64,000 nt of DNA from contig NZ_FMXQ01000001.1 in assembly GCF_900104485.1 (NCBI RefSeq), positions 372,001 to 436,000 on the forward strand. Direction: 5' to 3'. Position 1 is the first letter of the stretch. Every line of letters begins with the position of its first letter. Below are positions 32,096 through 40,845 of the stretch, piece by piece. Source of the DNA: Bauldia litoralis (GTDB lineage Bacteria > Pseudomonadota > Alphaproteobacteria > Rhizobiales > Kaistiaceae). A program made the translations under genes and the position numbers. Below the pieces are notes generated by a model. That model did not search any database. It worked only from the letters and a program-made list of their open reading frames with translations, and was not told where the DNA came from.

Positions 32096-32434
32096 GTGAC
32101 CTACATCGTCAACGACAACTGCATTCGCTGCAAATTCATGGATTGCATCGAAGTTTGCCCCGTCGACTGCTTCTACGAGGGCGAGAATATGCTCGTCATC
32201 CATCCGGACGAATGCATCGACTGCGGTGTCTGCGAGCCGGAATGCCCCGTCGACGCGATCAAGCCCGACACCGAGCCGGGCCTGGAGAAGTGGTTGAAGG
32301 TGAATGCCGAATATGCGGCAAAATGGCCCAACATCACCGCCAAGGGCGAACCGCCGGCCGACGCCAAGGAATTCGAAGGTGTCGAAGGAAAGTTCGAGAA
32401 ATTCTTCTCTCCCGAGCCCGGTGAAGGCGATTAG
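32096..32434 (+). CDS. fdxA: 7Fe ferredoxin FdxA
   Basis: A 112-residue low-potential ferredoxin with two clusters. Ligand motifs are [14 protein letters not shown] and [12 protein letters not shown]; the first has the spacing of a 3Fe-4S site, the second of a 4Fe-4S site. The tail [18 protein letters not shown] is typical of FdxA. The start is GTG 32096 with GAGGA upstream. It lies in the conserved helicase-S4-fdxA-carD order. Its electron partners are unknown. Confidence 0.95.
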   Translation: MTYIVNDNCIRCKFMDCIEVCPVDCFYEGENMLVIHPDECIDCGVCEPECPVDAIKPDTEPGLEKWLKVNAEYAAKWPNITAKGEPPADAKEFEGVEGKFEKFFSPEPGEGD

Positions 32435-32534
32435 TCGACAGGCCGGACACGCAATTTTATTGCGCGCTGCAACATCCTTTCCCGCTGAAAACCATGAATG
32501 ACTCGCCGCGGTTTACCGTGGCGATGTTAAATCA

Positions 32535-32562
32535 TTGAATTTTCCCGTATTTGTGCTATATT
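32535..32562 (+). promoter_or_regulatory. Putative sigma-70 promoter of carD
   Basis: TTGAAT (32535-32540), a 16-base spacer and TATATT (32557-32562) in a locally AT-rich patch. Predicted start near 32569, about 165 bases before the carD ATG and about 25 bases before a strong terminator-like hairpin. Confidence 0.6.
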
Positions 32563-32592
32563 CACTCCTTAGTTGGAGTAAATAGGCGCTTT

Positions 32593-32614
32593 GCGCGCGG
32601 GACGCGCGCCTTTT
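32593..32614 (+). terminator. Terminator-like hairpin in the carD leader
   Basis: A perfect 7-bp stem GCGCGCG/CGCGCGC (32593-32599 with 32603-32609), loop GGA, then C and TTTT. An alternative pairing of AGGCGC (32584-32589) with GCGCCT (32606-32611) competes with it. It could end fdxA transcripts or attenuate carD transcription. Confidence 0.6.
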
Positions 32615-32735
32615 CTGCATGACTAATCCCCAGCGCTCGGCTGTATGACCGGCTTCTTCGCCGGAAGGGATCGTGTCGCCGCCGAGGCGGTGCAGGATAG
32701 TGTGCGCTGGTGCCGAGTGGAGGCGTGAAGTAGCC

Positions 32736-33917
32736 ATGTCGACGACCAAATCCAAGGCGAAGAAGTCCCCGGCCGCAAGCAGGACGACGGCAAAGGCGGC
32801 GACGGTAAAGGCGGCAAAGTCTCCGAAGGCTCAGGGCGTAGCCAAGTCCGCCGCGACCAAGCCTGCGGCGACGCCGCGGAAATCCGCAACGACCGCCAAG
32901 CCGGCGGCGAAGAAGCCGGCCGCCGCAAAGAAGCCCGCAGCCAAGGCCGCCGGGAAGACGACCGCCGCCAGGAAGCCGGCGGCCACGAAGAGCGCCGCCG
33001 CGTCGCGCAAGGCGACGACGGCTGCCAAGCCCGCGGCAAAGAAGGCCGCGAAGTCGAACGCCCGCAAGCCGGTCGTGACGCCGAAGTCGACCGGACGAAA
33101 GGCAGCCGCGACGCCGGCGGCGAGCAAGAAGACGACGAATGCCCCGGCCGCTGCGAAGAAGGCGGCGCCGGTCAAGGCTTCGGCGGCAAAAGCCGCCACG
33201 CCGAAAACGATCAAGTCGGCGCCTGCGAAACAGGCCGCCGCCGCGCCCGCCAAGCCGGCAGCGCCGGAGAGTTCAAGTAAGCCAGTTCCCACAAAAGTGC
33301 GCCCTCCCGCGCCGAATGGAGTTGAGACAAGCATGCCCGTGAAGAAGCCGACCACGCGTTCCGAGTTCAAGACCGGAGAACATATCGTCTATCCGGCCCA
33401 TGGCGTTGGCCGTATCGTCGGCATCGATACCCAGGAAGTCGCAGGCATCAAGCTCGAACTCTTCGTCATCAGCTTCATCAAGGACAAGATGACGCTGCGC
33501 GTGCCGGTTCCCAAGGCCACCTCCGTTGGCATGCGCAAGCTTGCCGATGCGGCAACCGTCAAGCGGTCGCTCGAGACCGTGCGCGGTCGCGCGCGGATCA
33601 AGCGCACGATGTGGAGCCGCCGGGCCCAGGAGTATGAGGCAAAGATCAATTCCGGCGATCTCATCGCCATTGCCGAAGTCGTCCGCGACCTATTCCGCTC
33701 GGAGAACCAGCCGGAGCAATCCTACAGCGAGCGGCAGCTTTACGAGGCAGCCCTCGACCGCATGGCGCGCGAGATTTCTTCGGTCAACCGAATCTCGGAA
33801 ACCGAAGCGATCCGCCAGATCGAGCTGAACCTGGCCAAGAGCCCGCGTCGCGGCGCCAAGCCGGACGAGGCCGCGGAGGCAACCGAGACCACCGAGACCC
33901 AGGACAAGGCTGCCTGA
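32736..33917 (+). CDS. carD: CarD/CdnL transcription regulator with histone-H1-like N-terminal half
   Basis: 393 residues in two parts. Residues 1 to about 199 are almost only Lys, Ala, Pro, Ser and Thr with repeated KKPAA/AAKPA units, like histone H1 tails or AlgP-type proteins. Residues 200-393 are a complete CdnL/CarD: RNA-polymerase-interacting Tudor-like domain (SEFKTGEHIVYPAHGVGRIVGID), FVISFIKDKMTLRVP, KRTMWSRRAQEYEAKINSGDL and the helical DNA-binding end SYSERQLYEAALDRMARE. CdnL stabilises the RNA polymerase open complex at rRNA and other promoters. GGAGG precedes ATG 32736. The ordinary CdnL start also exists inside the frame at Met200 (33333) with its own GGAG. The usual CdnL is about 170-195 residues, so the extension is unusual. 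Confidence 0.93.
   Translation: MSTTKSKAKKSPAASRTTAKAATVKAAKSPKAQGVAKSAATKPAATPRKSATTAKPAAKKPAAAKKPAAKAAGKTTAARKPAATKSAAASRKATTAAKPAAKKAAKSNARKPVVTPKSTGRKAAATPAASKKTTNAPAAAKKAAPVKASAAKAATPKTIKSAPAKQAAAAPAKPAAPESSSKPVPTKVRPPAPNGVETSMPVKKPTTRSEFKTGEHIVYPAHGVGRIVGIDTQEVAGIKLELFVISFIKDKMTLRVPVPKATSVGMRKLADAATVKRSLETVRGRARIKRTMWSRRAQEYEAKINSGDLIAIAEVVRDLFRSENQPEQSYSERQLYEAALDRMAREISSVNRISETEAIRQIELNLAKSPRRGAKPDEAAEATETTETQDKAA
33318..33335 (+). promoter_or_regulatory. Possible internal ribosome site and start for short CdnL
   Basis: GGAG at 33318-33321 lies 11 bases before in-frame ATG 33333, where the sequence MPVKKPTTRSEFKTGE looks like a normal CdnL N-terminus. Initiation here would yield a 194-residue protein without the H1-like part. 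Confidence 0.5.
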
Positions 33918-33944
33918 TCCTCGCTTTTCGCGACGAACACTTTG

Positions 33945-33978
33945 AACGGGCGTCGGCCAGCCAGCCGGCGCCCGTTTT
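33945..33978 (+). terminator. Intrinsic terminator after carD
   Basis: A 13-bp stem (33945-33957 with 33964-33976, one wobble), loop CAGCCA, with a short T run at 33975-33978. It lies 28 bases after the carD stop. Confidence 0.8.
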
Positions 33979-34108
33979 CTATTCCGGCAACGATTCAAAG
34001 GACTTCGAGGTTATCACGCAAAACCTCACGGCATTGTGTGATCCGAACCGCTCTCCCGGTCGTTAAGGTTCAGGCGACTCATGGGAAATCCCGAGCGAGA
34101 GAAATTCG

Positions 34109-34972
34109 ATGGGCAGGGCAGCAGGATCGAGCGATTTCGTCAGGATGGCCATGAAGGCGCCGTACCTGGAGCGCGACGAGGAGCATGACCTCGCGGTCCA
34201 GTGGCGCATGGCCAGGGATCAGGCCGCTCTCCACCGCCTGACCCAGGCCCATATGCGGCTCGTGATCGCCATAGCCGCCCGTTTCCGCAATTTCGGCCTT
34301 CCGATGAGCGACATGATCCAGGAAGGCCATGTCGGCCTGCTCGAGGCGGCGGCGCGGTTCGAACCGGAGCGCGAAGTCCGCTTCTCGACCTATGCCACGT
34401 GGTGGATCCGCGCCTCGATCCAGGACTACATCCTGCGCAACTGGTCGATCGTGCGCGGCGGCACCTCCTCGTCCCAGAAGGCTCTCTTCTTCAACCTTCG
34501 CCGTCTCAGGGCGCGTCTGGCCCAATCGTCCGACCCCCGCCCGCGCGATCTGGTCTTTGCCGAGATCGCCACCGCGGTCGGCGTGTCGAAGAAGGATGTC
34601 GAGGTCATGGATTCCCGTCTGTCGGGCCCCGACACCTCGCTCAATGCCCCGCTCAACGAAGCCGACGGCGGCACCAGCGATCGACAGGACTTCCTCGTCG
34701 ACAATGTTCCCCTGCCGGATGAAACCGTCGGCGACACGATCGACACCGAGCGGAAGCTGAGCTGGCTCCGGTCTGCGCTGAACGTACTCAACGAGCGCGA
34801 GTTGAAGATCGTCCGCGAGCGACGCCTCCAGGACGATGGCGCCACGCTGGAATCGCTGGGCGAGAGCCTCGGCATCTCAAAGGAGCGCGTTCGCCAGATC
34901 GAAAGCCGCGCCCTCGAGAAACTCCGCACGGCGCTGCTTCGCGAAAACCCCGACCGGGCGACATTCGTCTAG
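34109..34972 (+). CDS. rpoH: RNA polymerase heat-shock sigma factor RpoH
   Basis: A 287-residue group-3-like sigma factor of the sigma-32 family. Region 2 is intact (DMIQEGHVGLLEAAARFEPEREVRFSTYATWWIRASIQDYILRNWS). The RpoH box appears as QKALFFNLRRLRARL, the signature that separates RpoH from other sigma factors. Region 4 holds the HTH TLESLGESLGISKERVRQIESRALEKLR. Alphaproteobacteria often have two RpoH paralogues; the position after carD fits the one commonly called RpoH2, but I cannot prove the subtype. It is convergent with the M48 protease gene, 25 bases apart. Confidence 0.94.
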   Translation: MGRAAGSSDFVRMAMKAPYLERDEEHDLAVQWRMARDQAALHRLTQAHMRLVIAIAARFRNFGLPMSDMIQEGHVGLLEAAARFEPEREVRFSTYATWWIRASIQDYILRNWSIVRGGTSSSQKALFFNLRRLRARLAQSSDPRPRDLVFAEIATAVGVSKKDVEVMDSRLSGPDTSLNAPLNEADGGTSDRQDFLVDNVPLPDETVGDTIDTERKLSWLRSALNVLNERELKIVRERRLQDDGATLESLGESLGISKERVRQIESRALEKLRTALLRENPDRATFV

Positions 34973-34997
34973 CCAGCCGCGCAGGCATCGCGGTCTC

Positions 34998-36479
34998 CTA
35001 ATCGGCGACGATCTTCACCCGCATCCCCGCCGGAATCTCGGCGTTTGCGCTGAGGTCGTTGAGGGCCCGGAACAATTCCCTCGGCCGATCGACACCTTGC
35101 ATCTGCGCCGCCAGCGAGTCGACGGTCGAGCCCGGCCGCGCCTTGACGATCTTGATGCTGAGCGGGCGCAGCGAGGCGAGCGCCCGCTGATCGAGCATGC
35201 GGAAGCTGGACACTGTCGTCGACGTCGCGGCGGCCAGTCCCTTAGTCGCGTCCTCGTTCGCGAAGATGAAGCGGTAGGTGGCGCCGCTTTCCGCCTGGAC
35301 GATGGCGATCCTGAACTCCCAGCCCTTGGCGCTGGCGCTGGCTGATGCAGCGGGCATGCCGTTGACCGAGAAGCGCTTGATCGTCGACTCGTCGAGGCCG
35401 TTGACCCAACCCGAGGCAAGATACTGGCCGAGATCCGCCCCCTTGACGAGAGCGACCGCATCGAAGCGGAGCGCCGTGCCATCGGCCCCGGTGGCGAGGA
35501 CGGCATCGCTCGTGTTGTCGATCACGAAACCGTCCGGCACCGAGAAGCCGACCCCGAGTGAGGGATGGATGAACGTCCGGTCGCGGACGTATCCCTGGCT
35601 CGGATCGTCGCCGAAGATCACGCCGTCGATGCCGGCGAGATAGCGATCGCGGTCGCGGTCGCCGATGCCCGGCGCCCCGAACTGGCGCGCGGCGCGCGCG
35701 GCGAAGTCGACGCGTTCCGGGGTCGAGGGGTGCGAGGCGAGGAAGTCCGGCGCTTTCTCCAGCGTCGGGCCGGCCGCCACGCGGTAGTTGGCGAATTGCG
35801 CCATCGTCGCCAGGAAGCGCGCCGCCGCGAACGGGTCATAGCCCGCCCGCCCGATTGTCTTGACGCCCATTGCGTCCGCTTCGAGTTCCTGTTGCCGCGA
35901 GAAGCTGGCAAGCGAACGCTGGCTGGAGGCGAGCGCCAGCTGGCCGCCGCTGTCACCGTCCAGAACATCGGTCACCACGCGGCTGACGATGACCGCGTTC
36001 CGCGCCTTGTTCTGTCGCTGGATCGCATGGTCCGCCGTGACATGCGCCATCTCATGGGCGAGCACCGCCGCCACTTCGGACGAGTCATTGGCAAGGGTCA
36101 GCAGGCCGCGGGTGACATAGAGATAGCCGCCCGGAAGCGCGAAGGCGTTGATCGCCGGCGCGTTGAGGATGGTGATCCGGTAGGGCTGATCCGGCTGGTC
36201 GGAGGCCGCGACGATACGGCCGACAATCCGCGCCACGGTCTGCTCGAGCTTGTCGTTGTGATAGATGCCGCCATAGGCCGCGACGATCCGCGCGTGTTCT
36301 TCCGGCCCGGCCGACAGGTCGGTACCGACGATCGCGGCATTGGGGCCAACGCTTCCGGCATTGAGCAAGGCATTGCAGCCGGCCAGCAGCGCGCCGGCAA
36401 GCACCAGCCCGCACGCCGTCAAGACCCGCTTCCGTCGCTGCCCGCTGCCGCGAAGCTTCGCTGCCGCCGTCAAGCCCAT
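34998..36479 (-). CDS. M48-family lipoprotein metalloprotease
   Basis: A 493-residue exported zinc protease, comparable to BepA/LoiP that handle outer-membrane protein quality. The signal peptide ends in the lipobox LLAGC, predicting a lipoprotein. The zinc site is VLAHEMAHVTADHA, with the third ligand in QQELEADAMG. PGGYLYVTRGLL is another conserved stretch. The C-terminal 60 residues resemble a LysM-like module (ARPGSTVDSLAAQM ... PAGMRVKIV). ATG 36479 overlaps the stop of the upstream nuclease gene by one base (TGATG). Confidence 0.92.
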   Translation of the reverse strand: MGLTAAAKLRGSGQRRKRVLTACGLVLAGALLAGCNALLNAGSVGPNAAIVGTDLSAGPEEHARIVAAYGGIYHNDKLEQTVARIVGRIVAASDQPDQPYRITILNAPAINAFALPGGYLYVTRGLLTLANDSSEVAAVLAHEMAHVTADHAIQRQNKARNAVIVSRVVTDVLDGDSGGQLALASSQRSLASFSRQQELEADAMGVKTIGRAGYDPFAAARFLATMAQFANYRVAAGPTLEKAPDFLASHPSTPERVDFAARAARQFGAPGIGDRDRDRYLAGIDGVIFGDDPSQGYVRDRTFIHPSLGVGFSVPDGFVIDNTSDAVLATGADGTALRFDAVALVKGADLGQYLASGWVNGLDESTIKRFSVNGMPAASASASAKGWEFRIAIVQAESGATYRFIFANEDATKGLAAATSTTVSSFRMLDQRALASLRPLSIKIVKARPGSTVDSLAAQMQGVDRPRELFRALNDLSANAEIPAGMRVKIVAD

Positions 36480-37294
36480 CACCCGCCGTCCAACACCTCT
36501 ATTGCGACCGGATCATGAATCCGGATCGCCGGACCGCCGCTTTCCTCGATCACGCCACGAACCCTGACTGACCGACCTTCCAACGAATCGGCCGGAAATC
36601 CGGCCGCAGCAAGGCGTTCGGCAACCGGAGGCGGGATCATGACGGTGAAATCGCGGCGATAAACCGGCCCGAAATCGAGAAATATCATATACGAACCGTG
36701 ACCAACCGAAAGCACCCGCCCTTCGACGAGTTCATATAAGCCGCTTCGCGCCAAAAGCGAAGGATCATCAGGGTTCAGCGGGTCGTGGCGCTTGCCCTTC
36801 CAGACGCCCCGATCAGCGGCTCGGGCGCGGTCTTCGGCGGCCAGGAGCGATGCGACACAAGCTGTTTCGCCCTCCAGCGGCCGAATGCGCACCAGTCCGG
36901 CCTCCGCCAGGACCGCCTGCAGCGACCGCCCGTCAGGCAGGAACCCTTGCGCATGCACCCGGCCGTAGCGATCGGGCCCGGCGCCGACCCGGGCAAGCGA
37001 AATCGACGCGCCGGCCACCAGTCCGTCCAGCGCCGCGCGGGCGGCCGCTGCCATCGCCGTATCGCCAAAACCAAGGGCCTTCGGCGCCTCGATCGCGGCA
37101 AGCCGAACCCTGGCGCCGTCCTCCGTCTCGATCGTATCGCCGTCGATCGCCCCGGCGACGCGCACCGTTTCGGTCACCGGCAAGGCGCATCCCCCCTCCC
37201 CGGCCGCCACCGGCGCCCAATTAAGGCAGGCGACAAGTGCGATCGCCGGAACACCAGCCTGCGCAATCACCGTTCTTCCGCGACCGTCCTGCAT
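36479..37294 (-). CDS. Secreted thermonuclease-family (SNase-like) protein
   Basis: A 271-residue protein with a signal peptide (TVIAQAGVPAIALVACLNWAPVAAG) and an SNase-like domain: AGAIDGDTIETEDGARVRLAAIEAPK, then PDRYGRVHAQGFLPDGRSLQAVLAEAGLVRIRP and AEDRARAADRGVWKG. The Asp-Gly-Asp-Thr, Arg and Glu positions of the SNase active site are largely retained. A further C-terminal domain of about 90 residues (YELVEGRVLSVGHGSYMIFLDFGPVYRRDFTVMI) resembles an OB-fold. Start ATG 37294 is chosen for the signal peptide. It is coupled to the M48 gene. Confidence 0.85.
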   Translation of the reverse strand: MQDGRGRTVIAQAGVPAIALVACLNWAPVAAGEGGCALPVTETVRVAGAIDGDTIETEDGARVRLAAIEAPKALGFGDTAMAAAARAALDGLVAGASISLARVGAGPDRYGRVHAQGFLPDGRSLQAVLAEAGLVRIRPLEGETACVASLLAAEDRARAADRGVWKGKRHDPLNPDDPSLLARSGLYELVEGRVLSVGHGSYMIFLDFGPVYRRDFTVMIPPPVAERLAAAGFPADSLEGRSVRVRGVIEESGGPAIRIHDPVAIEVLDGG

Positions 37295-37343
37295 CCGCAA
37301 GAAACTCTCCCAAGCATCAGCCGATGCCGCCAACCACACGATG

Positions 37344-37372
37344 TTGCGGCTGGCAGAAGGGAAAGCTATTAC
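37344..37372 (+). promoter_or_regulatory. Putative promoter of tRNA-Arg
   Basis: TTGCGG (37344-37349), a 17-base spacer and TATTAC (37367-37372), with predicted start about 43 bases before the tRNA. It overlaps the upstream region of the divergent nuclease gene. Confidence 0.5.
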
Positions 37373-37421
37373 ATTTCACGAATGCTGGACGACCGCATCC
37401 GCGATCGGTCGTCCACGGTGA

Positions 37422-37498
37422 GACTCCGTAGCTCAGCAGGATAGAGCATCAGATTCCTAATCTGAGGGTCGTGGGTTCGAATCCCGCCGGGGTCACCA
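37422..37498 (+). tRNA. tRNA-Arg (anticodon CCT)
   Basis: A complete 77-base tRNA including encoded CCA. Acceptor arm GACTCCG pairs with CGGGGTC (one G-T). D-arm has GTAGCTCAGCAGGATAGAGC; anticodon stem TCAGA/TCTGA with loop TTCCTAA gives anticodon CCT at 37456-37458; T-loop is GGGTTCGAATCCC. It reads AGG codons. Confidence 0.97.
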
Positions 37499-38006
37499 TT
37501 TTCTTGGACGCCTGTAGACATGGCGCAAAGCCGATTTCGATGGCAGTCGTCACATAGCAAGCACCGGCGCCGCTTTCTCCGCTCGCCTTCCATGCCAGAC
37601 CGCCAACCGCTCCAAGCTCGGTAGAGCCCACTGGCGACTGACCAGCCTGAAGGAGAGGCTCGTCAAGATCGTTACCTCCGGCCGGTACGTGACTTTCAGA
37701 TGGCAGGGGTCGCGGTACTTGGGGGCTGTTTGCCAACATTCTGGAACTGATCGCGCAATTGCGGCCAACGCCCGATCCAGCGTCGGCGTGACGCGGCCAG
37801 TTGTCATAGGCTCATGAGCGCCTTGAAGACGCGATTCGGCGCTAACGATCGGCCTCGGAAGGCATGCCTCGGGCGGGTTGGCGGCCAATCAAAGCAAAGC
37901 CCCCCAGCCCCGGGGTCGACATTGTCCGGGACGGCCATGAGGGCCTATCGTGTCGCCAGAAATTGTCGTTCATCCTGGGAACGTCAGTTGGATCAAGAGA
38001 GAGCCG
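37499..38006. other. Gap between tRNA-Arg and PfkB kinase
   Basis: No convincing gene in this 508-base stretch. Base composition is less biased than in the flanking genes. A minus-strand frame of 112 codons (37550-37888) is open, but it lacks family resemblance and ribosome site. No copy of the tRNA 3' end was noticed that would mark an integration site. Confidence 0.5.
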
Positions 38007-38951
38007 ATGCCCAAATTCGACGCGACCTTCGTGGGCCTCACCATCCTCGATATCGCCGGCCGGCCGGTGGAGGCGATTCCCGGAGGGGGGAATGTCGCCT
38101 TTATCGAGGAAATCCGGATGAATCCGGCGGGAACCGCGGCCGGCGCAGTCATGAACGCTGCCAAGCTCGGCATATCGACGGCGACTGTCGCCTGCGTCGG
38201 CAAGGACTCGATGGGCGATTTCATCATCGACCAATACGGGCGCATGGGCATCGACTGTTCGATGATGCAGCGAAGCGAGACCACGCGCACCTCTGCCACC
38301 ATCCTCACCATTCGGCCGAACGGCGACCGTCCTGCCCTCCACGCCCGGGGCGCCTCCGACGACCTGCTGGTGACGCCCGATCAATTTGATGCGGTGTGTG
38401 ACGCGCGCTTCCTGCACCATGGCGGTACCGGGCTCTTGAAAGCGATGGATGCCGGGCCGAGTGCCGCGCTGCTGGCGCACGCCAAGTCGAAGGGTCTGAC
38501 GACATCCTTCGACATACTCGCACCGGACGGGAACACGATGGGCCTCCTGACGCATATATTGCCCCATGTGGACTACTTTATGCCGGCGATGGAGGAAGCG
38601 GCTTTCCTTTCGGGCAAGACGGAGCCAGCAGAGATCGCGGAGATTTTCCTCGCGATGGGGGCCGGTGCATGCGTCTTCAAATGGGGCGCAAAGGGATCGT
38701 ACGTCCAGACAGGCTCCGAACAATTTCGGGTCCCGGGATTCCAGGTCAAGGTGTCCGACACGACGGGTTGCGGCGACAGCTATTGCGGCGGGTTCGTCGC
38801 CGGCCTGGCCTATGGGCGCACCCTCCGGGAGGCTTGTGAGCTCGGCACGGCAACATCGGCTCTGGTCGCCACTGCGCTCGGCTCGGACGCCGGGGTCGTC
38901 GACCTCGCGCAGGTCGAGTCATTCGCTGCGTCGACGGCAAGGCTCGACTAG
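38007..38951 (+). CDS. PfkB-family sugar kinase (candidate fructokinase)
   Basis: A 314-residue ribokinase-fold kinase. The N-terminal substrate lid includes GGNVAFIEEIRMNPAGTAAGAVMNAAKLG, and the C-terminal PfkB signature with the catalytic Asp is SDTTGCGDSYCGGFVAGL. The sugar cannot be read from sequence. It is tail to tail with the polyol operon, whose two dehydrogenases would both yield fructose, so fructokinase is a reasonable inference. ATG 38007 follows a GAGAG purine stretch. The upstream extension to 37950 looks non-conserved. Confidence 0.85.
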   Translation: MPKFDATFVGLTILDIAGRPVEAIPGGGNVAFIEEIRMNPAGTAAGAVMNAAKLGISTATVACVGKDSMGDFIIDQYGRMGIDCSMMQRSETTRTSATILTIRPNGDRPALHARGASDDLLVTPDQFDAVCDARFLHHGGTGLLKAMDAGPSAALLAHAKSKGLTTSFDILAPDGNTMGLLTHILPHVDYFMPAMEEAAFLSGKTEPAEIAEIFLAMGAGACVFKWGAKGSYVQTGSEQFRVPGFQVKVSDTTGCGDSYCGGFVAGLAYGRTLREACELGTATSALVATALGSDAGVVDLAQVESFAASTARLD

Positions 38952-39363
38952 GGCACGGACTCAATCACGTCTTGAGATCGCTGCTGGCAATCCCGAGCTG
39001 CCGGCCACAACATGGGTAAGCGGACACCGGCCCACTGGCCATCGCGAGGATCGGCTTTAGTGGGTTGCCGTCCCAAACGAGAGGCGCTCGCGGTCGCCTA
39101 TGATGCGGCGAGGCGCCCGGCGGCCCACGAACTTGAGATCTCTCCGCCCGAACTCCGAGGCGTTGGTCACGCGCAGCGGCGCAAACAGGCGCCGCGTCGA
39201 GAACGCCTCGGGCGGCTATGCGATCCTCAACAAGACGTCAGGCAAGTACAGGCTTCCGGCCAACGCGGTTCACTTCGTGATTGCTGGGCAGCACGGTGTG
39301 AAATTCAGATCGTCGCGGCGGCTCCGCTCCAGGATCCGGACCGCTCAGGAAAAACGCCCCTTG
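38952..39363. other. Convergent gap between PfkB kinase and mannitol dehydrogenase
   Basis: 412 bases without a supported gene. Open frames here are Arg-rich and shared with the antisense of mtlK. No clear terminator hairpin for either side was found. Confidence 0.5.
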
Positions 39364-40845
39364 TCATGCCGGTCGGGTACCGTCGCCCAGGAAGGCCGCC
39401 AGCGCCGCCTCGGCACCGTCTGCCCAGACCGCCGTGAGCCAGCGATCGAAGGCGTCGGCAAACCGAGGGTCGCTCGCGAGATCGCCGTAGAAGCGTTTCT
39501 GCTCCAGCCATGTGCGGGGCCGGTCCCGGGCTGCCTTCGCCGCGACGACGAGGTCATCCCAGAACGGATCGTTGGCTGCGATCGCGCTGCCGTCTTCCCG
39601 CGTGCCCTCGCACATGCGCGCCCACAGCGCCTCGACCAGCGCGAGTCCCTCGATCGAGGTTCCGGCCGCCAGCGCATCGCGGATGATGGGAAGGATGAAC
39701 CCGCTGTGTCGCGACGAACCATCGAAAGCGACCCGGCGCGTGGTATCGACGATCGCCGGGTTCGAGAAGCGGCGGTCGATCAGGTCGACATAGGCCTCGG
39801 GCGTCATGTCGGGCACCGGCTTGACGTGCGGCGCGATCTCGTCACGCTCGATCTTGCGGAAGAACGCGCCGATCAGCGGATGCTCCATGCAGGCCGAGAT
39901 CGTCTCCACCGACAGGATCTCGCCGGGATTGGCGATCACCTGGTGGCCGGCATTCAGCATGCGGATCTTCATCGTCTCGTAGTCGTGGACCCGGTCGGAG
40001 AAGACAGCGCCGGCCTTGTTCCAGTCGGGCCGGCCGGCGCAGAAATCGTCTTCGATCACCCATTGGCGAAAATTCTCATGGGTGACGGGCACCGCATCGT
40101 CGATGCCGAGCGCCCTGGCCAGCGCCAGCTCCTTCGGCCCGGTGGCCGGCACGATGCAATCCACCATCGAATTCGGGAAGGTGCAGTTGCCGTCGATCCA
40201 GTCGGCCAGGATCGGATCCGACAGCCGGGCGAGCGACACCACCGTCTGTCGGAGGATCGCGCCGTTGCCTTGCAGATTGTCGCAGGACTGCGCGGTGAAG
40301 GGCCGGGTTCCGGCATCCCGCCTTTGTTTCAGCGCGGCCACCATCGCGCCGAAAGCGGTTCGCGGTCGCGTCGGGTCGGCCGCGTCGGCCTTGATGTCGG
40401 CATGGTCCGCGTCGAAGCCGCCGGTGGCGGGATCGACATAGTATCCGCCCTCCGTCACCGTCAGCGCGACGATCCGGATCGCCGGATCGGCCATCTGGCG
40501 GATGAGCGCCCCGTTGCCGTCCTCGACCGGCAGATAGTCGATCATCGAACCGACGATTTCTGCCGAGGAGCCGGTGGGATCGAGTTCGATCAGGGTGGTC
40601 AGGCAGTCCTGCGCCAAAAGCTTCTCGCGCTGCGCCGCATCGTTCGGCCGAACCCCGGCACCGACGATGGCCCAGTCGTGGCAGAGCCCCTGATCCATCA
40701 GCCGGTGCAGATACCAAGACTGGTGCGCGCGATGAAAATTGCCGAGCCCGATATGGACGATTCCCGGGGTGAGCGTCGACCGGTCGTAGCCGGGAACACG
40801 TATCGAAGCGGGAACGTCGCCGAGCGTGGCGTTCGACAGTCGCAT
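39364..40845 (-). CDS. mtlK: Mannitol 2-dehydrogenase (long-chain polyol dehydrogenase)
   Basis: A 493-residue NAD-dependent enzyme oxidising D-mannitol to fructose. The cofactor motif is GIVHIGLGNFHRAHQSWYL, and the catalytic motif with Lys, Asn and His is KIRMLNAGHQVIA. Substrate-loop FPNSMVDCIVP also matches the family. ATG 40845 overlaps the sorbitol dehydrogenase stop by one base (TGATG), so the upstream frame to 41049 is discarded. It is the last gene of the polyol operon. D-arabinitol may also be a substrate in this family. Confidence 0.93.
   Translation of the reverse strand: MRLSNATLGDVPASIRVPGYDRSTLTPGIVHIGLGNFHRAHQSWYLHRLMDQGLCHDWAIVGAGVRPNDAAQREKLLAQDCLTTLIELDPTGSSAEIVGSMIDYLPVEDGNGALIRQMADPAIRIVALTVTEGGYYVDPATGGFDADHADIKADAADPTRPRTAFGAMVAALKQRRDAGTRPFTAQSCDNLQGNGAILRQTVVSLARLSDPILADWIDGNCTFPNSMVDCIVPATGPKELALARALGIDDAVPVTHENFRQWVIEDDFCAGRPDWNKAGAVFSDRVHDYETMKIRMLNAGHQVIANPGEILSVETISACMEHPLIGAFFRKIERDEIAPHVKPVPDMTPEAYVDLIDRRFSNPAIVDTTRRVAFDGSSRHSGFILPIIRDALAAGTSIEGLALVEALWARMCEGTREDGSAIAANDPFWDDLVVAAKAARDRPRTWLEQKRFYGDLASDPRFADAFDRWLTAVWADGAEAALAAFLGDGTRPA

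Noticed and set aside
37369-37739. Minus-strand frames reading PGGIRTHDPQIRN and PAGFEPTTLRLGI
   Set aside because: They are antisense translations of tRNA-Arg, a well-known false protein in databases.
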